DNA of 64,000 nt from an uncultured Christensenellaceae bacterium (GCA_910587825.1 CAJUNJ010000004.1:62001-126000), one strand, 5' to 3'; counted from the stretch's first letter, positions 26,661-35,074 are shown. The notes: generated by a model from the sequence alone, not told the origin. Program-made: numbers and translations.

Positions 26661-28097
26661 TCAGCCGATTATTTTTTTTATGACCGCATTGTCATTATAG
26701 CTATGTTTTATTCCCATAATCTCCTGATAATATTCTCCGCCCTTACCGGCAACAAGCAATATATCGTCCTTTTCAAGTAAATTAATCGCGTATTCTGTAG
26801 CCGTCTCGCGTTCTGTAACGGTAACGTATCTTCTGCCCGTCGGTTTGATACCCGCTTCTATATCGGAAATAATATCGTATGGGTCTTCATATCTTGGGTT
26901 ATCGGAAGTAACTATACATAAATCGGCGTATTTTGCGACAATTCCGCCCATAATAGGGCGTTTCGACTTGTCCCTGTTACCGCCGCAACCGAAAAGACAA
27001 TACAATTTACCGCGGCAAAATTTTTTTAGCGATTGCAAAGATTTTTCCAATCCGTCGGGCGTATGCGCAAAGTCGACGAAAATATCCGCACCGTTATACT
27101 TAGCAACGTGTTCAAGTCTGCCCGCAACGGTTTTAAGATTTTTAAGACCTTTTGCTATATCATCAGTCTCAATCTTTAAAATTTTGGCACACGCCGCCGC
27201 ACCCATTGCATTGTAAACGTTGTGCAGAGCAGGCACGTTTAAATGTATATCGTAAAGTTCGTCAAAGAGATTGATAACAAAATCCGAACCGTCGATTTTC
27301 TCCCGCACATCTACCGCAAATACGTCTGCGGGATTTTTAAGACCGTACCCGACGGCGTTTTTTACGCCTGACAGCAGTTCGCGCCCGAGCGCGTCGTCGG
27401 TATTTACAACCGCATAACCGCACCGCCCCTCCCTGAACATTAATTTTTTGCTTTCGGCGTAGTCGTGCATATTGCCGAAAAAGTCGAGATGGTCCTGCGT
27501 ACAGTTAGTAAATATCCCGACTTCGTAATGCAGTCCCGCTATTTTATTGAAATACAGTGCGTGTGCGGATACTTCCATAAACACATACCCGACGCCGCAG
27601 TTCACCATATCGGCGAATATCGAATGAAGAAATATCGGGTCGGGAGTAGTTAACTCCGGCGACACGAACTTTTCGGCATAGCTGATGCCGAGCGTCCCTA
27701 TCACGCCTACGCTTTTACCCGCAGTCTTAAAAATACTTTCAAGCATAAACGTCGTTGTCGTTTTTCCGTTTGTACCCGTCACGCCGATTAGCTTCAATTT
27801 TTTATCCGCAAATCCGAAAAAAGCGCGTGCCGCCGTAGCTATACTGCCCCTTCCGCTGTTTACGATTATCTGCGGAAGCGGACAGTCAAGTTTTCTTTCG
27901 CAAACAAGAGCAACCGCACCGCGTTTTTCCGCATCGCGGGCAAAGTCGTGTGAATCGTGGTCTTTTCCCTTATAACAGAAAAACAAATCGCCTTCGCTTA
28001 TTTTTTCACTGTCGGCACACAGACCCGTAATTTGGGTTTCCGCGTCGCCGTAAAAACTTTTGTATTCCAGATATTTTAAAAGTTCGCTTATTTTCAT
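26661..28097 (-). CDS. murE: UDP-MurNAc-tripeptide ligase, meso-DAP type
   Basis: MurE adds the third stem residue. The 478 residues have the ATP loop GVTGTNGKTTTTFMLESIF, the middle EVSAHAL and NCTQDHLDFFG segments, and the selectivity motif DNPR in IVTSDNPRYEDPYDII. DNPR is characteristic of enzymes that add meso-diaminopimelate rather than lysine, so A1-gamma-type peptidoglycan is inferred. Spacing to the PBP upstream is 2 bp. Confidence 0.96.
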   Translation of the reverse strand: MKISELLKYLEYKSFYGDAETQITGLCADSEKISEGDLFFCYKGKDHDSHDFARDAEKRGAVALVCERKLDCPLPQIIVNSGRGSIATAARAFFGFADKKLKLIGVTGTNGKTTTTFMLESIFKTAGKSVGVIGTLGISYAEKFVSPELTTPDPIFLHSIFADMVNCGVGYVFMEVSAHALYFNKIAGLHYEVGIFTNCTQDHLDFFGNMHDYAESKKLMFREGRCGYAVVNTDDALGRELLSGVKNAVGYGLKNPADVFAVDVREKIDGSDFVINLFDELYDIHLNVPALHNVYNAMGAAACAKILKIETDDIAKGLKNLKTVAGRLEHVAKYNGADIFVDFAHTPDGLEKSLQSLKKFCRGKLYCLFGCGGNRDKSKRPIMGGIVAKYADLCIVTSDNPRYEDPYDIISDIEAGIKPTGRRYVTVTERETATEYAINLLEKDDILLVAGKGGEYYQEIMGIKHSYNDNAVIKKIIG

Positions 28098-28099
28098 AA

Positions 28100-29797
28100 T
28101 TACTCCTGTTCGTACGGTCTTATGTTTTTAATACTGATTATATCTTCGAATATTTCTTTTGCAACAGGTGCTGCAACCGCGCTTCCGTAATATGTTCCCT
28201 GGGGTTCGTCTACAATTATCAGCGCGAGGTACTGCGGTTTGTCCGCAGGAAAAAAACCGATGAACGACGATATGTATTTACCGGAAGCGATTTTGCCGTC
28301 TTCGTATTTTTGCGCCGTTCCCGTTTTTCCGCCGACTTTGTATCCTTCGATATAAGCCTTTTTGCCGCTGCCTTCCTTTACAACCCCCTCAAGCATTTCC
28401 GCAAGCACAGAAGAAGCCTGCGCACTTATGGGTTTGGATTTTAGTATCGGTTCGAAATTTTCTGTTTTGCCGTTCGGTAAAACTACGGATTTTAATAAAT
28501 GGGGCGTGTAATAATTGCCTCCGTTCACCGCCGCCGCAGTTGCACACGCAAGCTGTAAACCCGTTACCGCTACCGTCTGACCGAAGCCTATACGCGCCAG
28601 ATCACAGTCGCGTACAAGCGACTGGGGAACAAGCATTCCCAATGCCTCGCCGTTAAAATCAACACCCGTAACGTTACCGAAACCGAACGAGCCGAGATAA
28701 TTGTAAAACGTATCCTTGCCGAGCGAAAGCGCAATGTCCGTAAAACAAGGGTTACAGCTGTTATTTAGCGCGTCGGCAAGCGTTTGGTTGGAATGTTTCC
28801 CGTTAGAGTGATCAGACCAACACTTTATTTTTGTTCCGTCCACCGAACGCGTACGGCTTCCGTTAAATTTATAAGTCGGCGAAAACGCGCTCTTGTTACC
28901 TTTGAGATATTCTTCTATATTAGCCGCGGCGGTCATAATTTTGAAAGTCGAACCGGGTTCGTATATATCGCAGACCACACTGTTTCTCGACTGTGTATTG
29001 AGAGTGTCCTTATCGTCGCGTGGAACGTTGTTAAGGTCGTAAGACGGATAGTTTACCATCGCAAGAATATCGAAATTCTGAGGATTAAGCACAAGACAAG
29101 ATACCGATTTTGCATTGCTTGAAGCGTAAACGCTGCGCATAGCTTCCTCCGCGGCAAGCTGAATATCTATATCTATCGTCAGCCTTATTTCGTTGCCCGC
29201 CTGCGCTTCGTGATATACGACGACGGAATTTTCGGTTTCTATACCTACAATATCGGTAGTATAACTTATCTCGCCGTCTGTTCCGCTTAAAATATTGTCG
29301 TAATACTTCTCTACGCCCGAAAGTCCGGAACCGTCGTTTGCAGTAAAACCGAGGACCTGACACAACACATCGTTATACGTGTATTGCCTGGTATTGTCGC
29401 GGGCATAATATACCCCAGGCAAATCGTAACCGACAAGCTTTTCGACGCTTTCCCTGTCAACCTGCCTTGCGACCGTTATTTCCGACACCTTTCCGCCTTC
29501 GATTTTTTCAATGACCGAATTATAGTCAAGAGAAAACAACTCGCTCAAAACCGTAGCCGTATAGCGCGAATCTTTGACGGCGTTCGGGCGCAAAAATATA
29601 CTGTAAGTGGTTTTATTACCCGCAAGCACTTCGCCGTTGGTATCTGTAATAAGTCCGCGGCTTGCTATAACGGGAATTTCCCTGTTCCACTGATCCGCTG
29701 CACGGAGCTTCAATTCCGAACCCCATACAAGCTGAACATAAATAAGCCTTGCGAAAATCAGACAAAAAATAAAGGCTATTGCCAAACCCATTGACAA
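28100..29797 (-). CDS. ftsI: class B penicillin-binding protein (FtsI/PbpB/SpoVD type)
   Basis: This transpeptidase cross-links septal peptidoglycan together with FtsW. One N-terminal membrane anchor is followed by the dimerisation domain (RGLITDTNGEVLAGN) and the transpeptidase domain. Its motifs are STFK (EPGSTFKIMTAAANI), SCN (LNNSCNPCF) and KTGT (VGGKTGTAQKYEDG). No PASTA domains follow. The start is uncertain. The TTG at 29797 and ATG at 29791 have a close AGAGG, but both leave out a basic cytoplasmic tail. That tail is encoded upstream, in the same frame, from an ATT at 29849-29851 that has AAGGAG 9 nt before it. If the ATT is used, the protein gains 18 residues (IKKLNKSGFSITVLQKRL). 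Confidence 0.92.
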   Translation of the reverse strand: MSMGLAIAFIFCLIFARLIYVQLVWGSELKLRAADQWNREIPVIASRGLITDTNGEVLAGNKTTYSIFLRPNAVKDSRYTATVLSELFSLDYNSVIEKIEGGKVSEITVARQVDRESVEKLVGYDLPGVYYARDNTRQYTYNDVLCQVLGFTANDGSGLSGVEKYYDNILSGTDGEISYTTDIVGIETENSVVVYHEAQAGNEIRLTIDIDIQLAAEEAMRSVYASSNAKSVSCLVLNPQNFDILAMVNYPSYDLNNVPRDDKDTLNTQSRNSVVCDIYEPGSTFKIMTAAANIEEYLKGNKSAFSPTYKFNGSRTRSVDGTKIKCWSDHSNGKHSNQTLADALNNSCNPCFTDIALSLGKDTFYNYLGSFGFGNVTGVDFNGEALGMLVPQSLVRDCDLARIGFGQTVAVTGLQLACATAAAVNGGNYYTPHLLKSVVLPNGKTENFEPILKSKPISAQASSVLAEMLEGVVKEGSGKKAYIEGYKVGGKTGTAQKYEDGKIASGKYISSFIGFFPADKPQYLALIIVDEPQGTYYGSAVAAPVAKEIFEDIISIKNIRPYEQE

Positions 29798-29876
29798 TAA
29801 CCTCTTTTGTAAAACCGTAATCGAAAAACCCGATTTGTTTAATTTTTTAATTTTTCCTTTCTCCTTGATATGTTAA

Positions 29877-30572
29877 TCAGTTGCGGGCGGAAATCATTCC
29901 GTTTTCCTCTGCAAAATCTTTAACTACTTCGCGGATATTATCCTCTTCGAGATAAGCCTGCTTAGCCGCATTTGTTTCAACGTAAACGTTTTGTGTTTCC
30001 GTAAGCGTGTTCTGCAAAGCGCTTACCTCGCTGTTGAGGTTGGAGATAACCGCGGAATTGACGATTATAAGCACAAACAGAGCAACGATAACAGACAGAG
30101 CAACAGCAATAATTATTTTATCTTTCTTTGTTAAAGAAAGTTTCTTACTCTCCTGCCTTATGCCTATTTTACCTTCTTCAACGGTCTTTTTGACTTCGGA
30201 AGTTCTGTACTGGATAGTCGTCTGCGTGGGACGGAGATCTTCGTTCTCTTCTTCGTCGCCCTGAACCGTTACGGCAGACCTTATCGCCGCCCTGCGATTA
30301 AGCGCACTGTCGGCACGGAAAATGTCGGCGTCTGCACGGGCATTCCGAACAAGATAAACGCCGGACGCGGTTTCATCGCGTTCCTCTTCGCGGTCGCGCT
30401 TTACTATTATATCTTTAAGCTTGCTTTCGGGATTTATAAGCTTGGCATAATTCTCGCTTATAAGCGAGTTATGCCTCTGTTCGTCCGTCATTACGGACTG
30501 ACTGTAATCTCTTTCGAATTCTCTTTCGTTTGTATCGGTCTTTCTTTCCAATACGGGCGCGGCAACTGACAT
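29877..30572 (-). CDS. ftsL: FtsL-like single-pass division protein with a long cytoplasmic tail
   Basis: The 231-residue protein lies between rsmH and the class B PBP, the standard place of ftsL. Residues about 152-175 form one membrane helix (IIIAVALSVIVALFVLIIVN), followed by a short coiled coil (ISNLNSEVSALQNTLTETQ) and a 25-residue tail, which fits FtsL. The N-terminal ~150 residues are charged and probably disordered; most FtsL proteins have only 30-60 residues there. I assign it by topology and position, since FtsL sequences are poorly conserved. The extended tail is the odd feature. Confidence 0.7.
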   Translation of the reverse strand: MSVAAPVLERKTDTNEREFERDYSQSVMTDEQRHNSLISENYAKLINPESKLKDIIVKRDREEERDETASGVYLVRNARADADIFRADSALNRRAAIRSAVTVQGDEEENEDLRPTQTTIQYRTSEVKKTVEEGKIGIRQESKKLSLTKKDKIIIAVALSVIVALFVLIIVNSAVISNLNSEVSALQNTLTETQNVYVETNAAKQAYLEEDNIREVVKDFAEENGMISARN

Positions 30573-30596
30573 TTCTTTCTCCTTATCGTAGTCTGT

Positions 30597-31538
30597 CTAA
30601 ATTATTTTTTCGGCAATACGAAGTTTCGCACACTTCGACCGAGTATTTACCGCCATTTCTTTAACGCTTGCGGTAACGGGCTTTTTTGTTAAAATTTCAA
30701 TTTCTTTTTTCTTTCCGCAAATACAGACCGGTAAACTTTTGTCGCAAACACAGTCGCATTCCAATAATCTGAACGCCTGTTTGACTATTCGGTCTTCGAG
30801 CGAGTGGAAGGTAAGAATTACTATCCGTCCGCCCTTTTTAAGTCTTCTTGTAAGCGAAAGCACGCAATCGTACAAACCTTCAAGTTCGCCGTTGACGGCT
30901 ATTCTGACCGCTTGAAAGCTTTTTCTTGCGCACGGTCCGTTCTGACGGAATTTCGCGGGAATACTGCTTTCTATTATATCGGTAAAATCTCCGCACGTTT
31001 TCAACGGTTTTTGCGCACGCGCCTTCACAACGTTTGAAGCTATTTGCGAGGCGAATTTTTCTTCGCCGTAATCTTTAAGTATCTTTGCTATTTCCTTCTG
31101 CGGATAACTGTTTAAAAGTTTTTCCGCGGTAAGGTCAGCGGTTCTGTCCATTCTCATATCAAGCGGAGCTTCGCGTTTCATATACGAAAACCCCCTGTCT
31201 TCTGTATCTATCTGATAGCTTGAAATACCGAAATCGAGAATGGCACCGTCAATACTATCTATACCTGCACGGTCGAAAACGTCTTTGAAGTTTTTGTAGT
31301 CCGATTTAAAAATTTCATATCTGCCTTTAAATTCTTCAAGGCGTTTATCAGCCGCCGAAATAGCGTCGTCGTCCAGATCCGTTGCAATAAGTTTACCCGT
31401 CGGGGAAGACCTCTTCAAAATTTCGTACGAATGTCCCCCGCCGCCGACCGTTCCGTCAAAGTATATACCGCCGTCCTTTAAATTAAGACCGTACATACAC
31501 TCTTCAAGCATAACGGGTATATGCGCAAAATCATTCAT
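30597..31538 (-). CDS. rsmH: 16S rRNA (cytosine-1402-N4)-methyltransferase
   Basis: RsmH (MraW) methylates C1402 in the ribosomal P site. The protein begins MNDFAHIPVMLEECMYGLNL and has the SAM-binding DGTVGGGGHSYEIL, LDFGISSYQID and PLDMRMD motifs, and the C-terminal IVILTFHSLEDRIVKQAF. The ATG at 31538 matches the usual start; a TTG two codons earlier overlaps the mraZ stop and is less likely. About 313 residues, normal length. Confidence 0.96.
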   Translation of the reverse strand: MNDFAHIPVMLEECMYGLNLKDGGIYFDGTVGGGGHSYEILKRSSPTGKLIATDLDDDAISAADKRLEEFKGRYEIFKSDYKNFKDVFDRAGIDSIDGAILDFGISSYQIDTEDRGFSYMKREAPLDMRMDRTADLTAEKLLNSYPQKEIAKILKDYGEEKFASQIASNVVKARAQKPLKTCGDFTDIIESSIPAKFRQNGPCARKSFQAVRIAVNGELEGLYDCVLSLTRRLKKGGRIVILTFHSLEDRIVKQAFRLLECDCVCDKSLPVCICGKKKEIEILTKKPVTASVKEMAVNTRSKCAKLRIAEKII

Positions 31539-31540
31539 AA

Positions 31541-31966
31541 TCAAATATCCAGATAACTGAAATTGATATCGAAGTTTTCGTCGTCGTCATTAAAGTATTC
31601 GTCGTAAACTTCCTTGGACCATATTTCTATTCTCGAACCCGCGCCGCAAATTTTAATATCTTTTTTTATCTTTGCAAAAGCTTTGAGTTCAGGCGGGACG
31701 ACCAATCTTCCCTGCGTGTCAAGTTCTACAAGTCTTAACGACTTGGTAAACGCGCGCGCGCCCTTCTGCTTATCGGCATCGGCAATTTTTATCTCTTCAA
31801 TCTTTTCAAGCTTCTCCCTTATCGCGGCTTCGTAAAACACGAAAATACAGCCGTTGGTACCCTTGGAGAAATAAAGTTTATCTTCATTCCCTTTAAGCTT
31901 TGCGGGTATTCTTATTCTGTTTTTCGCGTCGATCTGATGATCGTACTCGCCCGTAAGAAAATACAT
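31541..31966 (-). CDS. mraZ: MraZ transcriptional regulator
   Basis: MraZ is a DNA-binding protein with two AbrB-like domains that usually represses its own dcw operon. The 141 residues show both copies: FLTGEYDHQIDAKNRIRIPA in the first and LVELDTQGRLVVPPELKAF in the second. It heads the operon, with an extended -10 promoter and GTGGT repeats at 10-bp spacing upstream, compatible with MraZ boxes. Confidence 0.96.
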   Translation of the reverse strand: MYFLTGEYDHQIDAKNRIRIPAKLKGNEDKLYFSKGTNGCIFVFYEAAIREKLEKIEEIKIADADKQKGARAFTKSLRLVELDTQGRLVVPPELKAFAKIKKDIKICGAGSRIEIWSKEVYDEYFNDDDENFDINFSYLDI

Positions 31967-31996
31967 TGCTTTCAGCCTTTTTTTGATTGTAAATAT

Positions 31997-32029
31997 ATGA
32001 TATCACTAAAAATGACCACTGTCAACCAC
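31997..32029 (-). promoter_or_regulatory. mraZ: dcw operon promoter with possible MraZ boxes
   Basis: Minus-strand TTGACA (32020-32025), 17 bp ending TGA, and TATCAT (31997-32002) form an extended -10 promoter. GTGGT occurs twice exactly 10 bp apart (complements at 32025-32029 and 32015-32019), flanking and overlapping the -35 element. MraZ boxes in other bacteria are short repeats at 10-bp periodicity, so self-control is plausible but not proven. Confidence 0.75.
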
Positions 32030-32075
32030 CAAACCGCAAAAATTTAAATTTTTTTGAAATTTTTTTCAACTATTT

Positions 32076-32834
32076 TTATACTTTAAGGGAATTAACTCCA
32101 CTGTCAACCATTAAAGAACGAAAAACAGAGCGGTTTTTATCAGTGTTACCGCCTATAAAAGCAATACTTTGCGCTCTTTCGGCACGGTGGTCGGAAATCC
32201 CTAATTTCTCGCATAAATGGGCGGAAGTCCCTTCGTTGCCGTCAAAAACGGGGCAATTATAATAATTTTTTATTATATCTTTTACAAAAGAATAATGCGT
32301 GCAGCCTAAAACCACGCTATCGGCGGATTCTTTGGGCAACAACCGTTCGACTTCGGCGGGGTTGAAATTACCTACGTTTTCCTCTATGTACGAAGCCAGA
32401 TCCGAACACGGCGCAACCTTTGTTTCACCGCTTCCGAACCTGCCGATTAAATCGTGCAAAGAATTGCTTTGCGCAGTTGACGGAGTTGCAAGAACAAGAC
32501 ACTTTCCGCCGACTGCCGAAGCAGGTTTAACGGCGGGCTGGATACCTATAATTTCAAACGGAAAATTTTCACGGAGAAAGCCGATGCATTGCGCCGTAAC
32601 CGTATTGCACGCCACCACTGCCGCCGCAGGATTATAACTTGCTATTTGCGTGAATTTTTCATTGCTGATTTTAATAAGCTCTTCACGCCCGAATCTGCCG
32701 TAGGGCATATTGTAATTGTCGGCAAAATAGGCAAAATCAACGCGTGGTAACCTGCGCACGCATTCATACAAAACGCCTAAACCGCCGATACCGCTGTCAA
32801 AAACACATACCAATGGGTTGATATTTTTTTTCAT
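32076..32834 (-). CDS. murI: glutamate racemase
   Basis: MurI supplies D-glutamate for MurD. The 252-residue protein has both catalytic cysteines: VACNTVTAQC for the first and LGCTHYSF for the second. The N-terminal VFDSGIGGLGVLYE and DNYNMPYG stretches are typical. It lies just upstream of mraZ in the same direction with 109 bp between, and no convincing terminator is seen there, so some read-through into the dcw operon is possible. No clear ribosome site precedes the ATG. Confidence 0.95.
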   Translation of the reverse strand: MKKNINPLVCVFDSGIGGLGVLYECVRRLPRVDFAYFADNYNMPYGRFGREELIKISNEKFTQIASYNPAAAVVACNTVTAQCIGFLRENFPFEIIGIQPAVKPASAVGGKCLVLATPSTAQSNSLHDLIGRFGSGETKVAPCSDLASYIEENVGNFNPAEVERLLPKESADSVVLGCTHYSFVKDIIKNYYNCPVFDGNEGTSAHLCEKLGISDHRAERAQSIAFIGGNTDKNRSVFRSLMVDSGVNSLKV

Positions 32835-32901
32835 ACAATATATTAATATTAAAAGATATTAAAATATATTAAAATTTTTATTAAAAGCCGATAAAAAACA
32901 G

Positions 32902-32930
32902 TTTACAATAAATGTTTTTTATGTTAAAAT
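32902..32930 (+). promoter_or_regulatory. promoter of rpsT
   Basis: TTTACA (32902-32907), 17 bp, TAAAAT (32925-32930), about 43 bp before the rpsT ATG. Confidence 0.7.
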
Positions 32931-32973
32931 TACACAAGAAATTTAAGTAATAACGTTTACAAGGAGATCGTAA

Positions 32974-33237
32974 ATGCCTAACATAAAGTCAGCGAAGAAG
33001 CGTGTTTTGGTTATCGACAAAAAAACGGAGAGAAATAAAGCTGTTAAATCCGAAATGAGAACCGAAGTAAAGAAATTTCTTGCTTTGGTAGAATCCGGCG
33101 ACAAAGCAGCCGCAACAGCAAAATTCCCCTATACCTGTTCGATTATCGACGGCGCCGTTTCCAAGGGTGTAATCAAAAAGAACACCGCCGCCAACAAGAA
33201 ATCGGGACTTGCAAAAAAGCTTAACGCAATGGCGTAA
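32974..33237 (+). CDS. rpsT: 30S ribosomal protein S20
   Basis: S20 binds 16S rRNA early in small-subunit assembly. The 87-residue basic protein starts MPNIKSAKKRVLVIDKKTER and ends in the usual AANKKSGLAKKLNAMA. A strong AAGGAG site lies 8 nt before the ATG. It is transcribed alone, divergent from murI, with its own promoter and terminator. Confidence 0.97.
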   Translation: MPNIKSAKKRVLVIDKKTERNKAVKSEMRTEVKKFLALVESGDKAAATAKFPYTCSIIDGAVSKGVIKKNTAANKKSGLAKKLNAMA

Positions 33238-33258
33238 ATTTTAATTTAAAACGCATTT

Positions 33259-33286
33259 AAAAGCGGGCGTATCATTGCCCGCTTTT
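33259..33286 (+). terminator. terminator after rpsT
   Basis: AAAAGCGGGC (33259-33268) pairs with GCCCGCTTTT (33277-33286) around an 8-nt loop, followed by T and AGTTTA. Confidence 0.88.
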
Positions 33287-33300
33287 TAGTTTATAGCACA

Positions 33301-33333
33301 AAAAAACGGCTTACCGCACGTAAGCCGTTTTTT
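33301..33333 (-). terminator. terminator after the metalloprotease-like lipoprotein gene
   Basis: AAAAAACGGCTTAC (33301-33314) and GTAAGCCGTTTTTT (33320-33333) form a 14-bp stem; T-rich on both sides, so it can act in both directions. Confidence 0.85.
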
Positions 33334-33348
33334 TAATCCGAAATTTAA

Positions 33349-34650
33349 TTAACCGTTTACAGTACACGCCCGCAATAACGTAAGCCGCAAATCCGAAAAT
33401 GTCAAAAAGTATTTCAAATCGTTGCCGAGTTTAAGCCCTTCCGCGTGCAAAGCAAGCACGTATTTGTCAGCCGCACTGTCGGCTATCCGTATAAAAAGCG
33501 TCATATTAGCTGTCCCGCCAGGCATTGCAAACAGTATTCCGTTACCCATATCACTATAAAGAATAGTTTGCGAAAAAGACATTGTACCCCTGTTCGTACC
33601 ATGCTCATATGTCTTTTCCGAGACATCGAACGCACCGTAATACGTATCTTTGGGTTTATACTCCGCCTGATATTCCAATTCGGTAAACGAACAGTCTGCA
33701 TAACCGAAATTTCTGTCAACCGTAACACCGGCAGATAAGGACAAACGCAATGCGTTTACATCCGAATAATGCTTTGCCTCAAGCTCTGCCGACAACTCCT
33801 CCGCTCCGCAGTGAACCGCATCATCCAATATCCGTGCAAGCAAATTTCTTTGCGTATGGTTATTCCTGTTTTCGTAATTTTCAATAAAATCTTCGATTTC
33901 TTCGTCTTTTAACGGATTATCGGGATTGCGGTAATAAGCGTCTATAAAAGCAACGTCGCTTGCCGAAAAGTGCTTGTAAACAGTATTGTTGTAATTCTGC
34001 ATAACAGTAGTCTTATCGGCTTGCGGGTTTTTGTATGCGTCGCCTGCGCCCAACAAGTGCATAAATTCGTGGCGGAACGTCAGCATAAGATACCGTAAAT
34101 CGTCAAGCGTTGTATCTTTAAGCGTAATTCCGAAATTACCGAGTTCGGCTCCCGTACTCATCTGAGCGGTTCCCATCACCGTCGGCGATGAAAAATTATC
34201 CGTAACCGTCATACGAATCGAATATTTACTTTCGAAATCGGCTTGCGACGGAGTATAATTTATGCGGAATTTATAGTTGGGATTTATTACGGCAAAAACT
34301 TCATTAAATTCGTCAACCGCGTCTTCGAGAACGACTTTCGCATACTTACCCACCTCATAACTCATATTGAAGGTCATAACGTTACCGTATTCGGGACAGG
34401 GCATACGTTGCACCGAATTGCCGAGCAGATAAGTCTTCCCGCTTCCGCCGTAAATTTCATTCACTTTTTCAAGTGCAGCATCCTTATCCGGCAAAGTATA
34501 TGTATAAGCCCAGGGCGGAATTTGACTTTCTCCGGGCGGAGGCGGCGTATCGACGCAAGCAGATAAAGAACCACAACATACCGTAACCAAACAAGCAGCC
34601 GCAATAAATTTCAACGGCTTTTCTAAAATACTTCTCTTTACTGATTTCAT
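33349..34650 (-). CDS. lipoprotein with a metzincin-like HExxHxxGxxD motif
   Basis: The 433-residue protein has a lipoprotein signal peptide ending LSAC (Cys32), so it should be anchored outside the membrane. Residues 194-204 read HEFMHLLGAGD, matching HExxHxxGxxD. This is the zinc site of metzincin-like peptidases in which Asp replaces the third His, as in snapalysins. The preceding RYLMLTFR helix fits an active-site helix. The C-terminal ~150 residues look like beta strands and are unrecognised. There is a CGGAGTG ribosome site and a terminator after it. A secreted protease is likely; the substrate is unknown, and I could not match a named family. Confidence 0.75.
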   Translation of the reverse strand: MKSVKRSILEKPLKFIAAACLVTVCCGSLSACVDTPPPPGESQIPPWAYTYTLPDKDAALEKVNEIYGGSGKTYLLGNSVQRMPCPEYGNVMTFNMSYEVGKYAKVVLEDAVDEFNEVFAVINPNYKFRINYTPSQADFESKYSIRMTVTDNFSSPTVMGTAQMSTGAELGNFGITLKDTTLDDLRYLMLTFRHEFMHLLGAGDAYKNPQADKTTVMQNYNNTVYKHFSASDVAFIDAYYRNPDNPLKDEEIEDFIENYENRNNHTQRNLLARILDDAVHCGAEELSAELEAKHYSDVNALRLSLSAGVTVDRNFGYADCSFTELEYQAEYKPKDTYYGAFDVSEKTYEHGTNRGTMSFSQTILYSDMGNGILFAMPGGTANMTLFIRIADSAADKYVLALHAEGLKLGNDLKYFLTFSDLRLTLLRACTVNG

Positions 34651-34733
34651 TTAAACACTCCGTTAATAAAATAAATTCTTTATTTTACGTATAAACAAAT
34701 TATCACTTTTTTAAGAAAAAATCAAGAGATTAC

Positions 34734-34770
34734 AACCGCCGACAGAGCAAATTAAACTCTGTCGGCGGTT
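34734..34770. repeat. 14-bp hairpin upstream of the lipoprotein gene
   Basis: AACCGCCGACAGAG (34734-34747) and its exact complement (34757-34770) surround a 9-nt loop. The T-tracts on either side are poor. It could end the tRNA-Arg transcript or close the sirtuin-like remnant on the other strand. Confidence 0.65.
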
Positions 34771-34783
34771 ACTTTACCTTTTT

Positions 34784-34894
34784 GACACATATAAGACAAC
34801 GGGCAAGCATTGCCCTGTTCGTCAAGCCGACGCAGTTGTAATCGGCGCGGGCGCAGGACTTTCCGCTTCGGCATGCTATCCCATATACGGTTAA
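34784..34894 (+). pseudogene. remnant of a sirtuin (Sir2-like) gene start
   Basis: Reading the plus strand from 34784 gives DTYKTTGKHCPVRQADAVVI, then GAGAGLSASACYPIYG and a stop at 34892-34894. ADAVVIGAGAGLS(A/T)SA is the NAD-binding start of SIR2-family deacylases, and the spacing from the N-terminus fits. The frame closes after about 37 codons, has no start codon and no later domain, so this is a broken fragment. Its identification rests on one motif. It lies next to tRNA-Arg, a common place for insertion and loss. Confidence 0.5.
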
Positions 34895-34937
34895 ACCTAC
34901 CGCTTTTCGGCGCAGTAAGGTTCGGATTATTATCATT

Positions 34938-35012
34938 TGGTACTCCCGCTGGGAATCGAACCCAAAACTAACCCTTAGGAGGGGTTTATTATATCCATTT
35001 AACTACGGAAGC
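34938..35012 (-). tRNA. tRNA-Arg (anticodon CCT)
   Basis: On the minus strand the gene begins GCTTCCG and ends CGGGAGTACCA, giving a 7-bp acceptor stem with two G-U pairs and an encoded CCA. The anticodon arm is AACCC-CTCCTAA-GGGTT with anticodon CCT (reads AGG). The T arm is TTGGG-TTCGATT-CCCAG. Confidence 0.93.
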
Positions 35013-35023
35013 ATTACTACATA

Positions 35024-35052
35024 ATAATACTACATATGCAGTAAAAAATCAA
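35024..35052 (-). promoter_or_regulatory. promoter of tRNA-Arg
   Basis: TTGATT (35047-35052), 17 bp, TATTAT (35024-35029) on the minus strand; the start of transcription would fall a few bases before the tRNA. Confidence 0.65.
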
Positions 35053-35074
35053 ATAATTTTATTGTCAATTAAAA

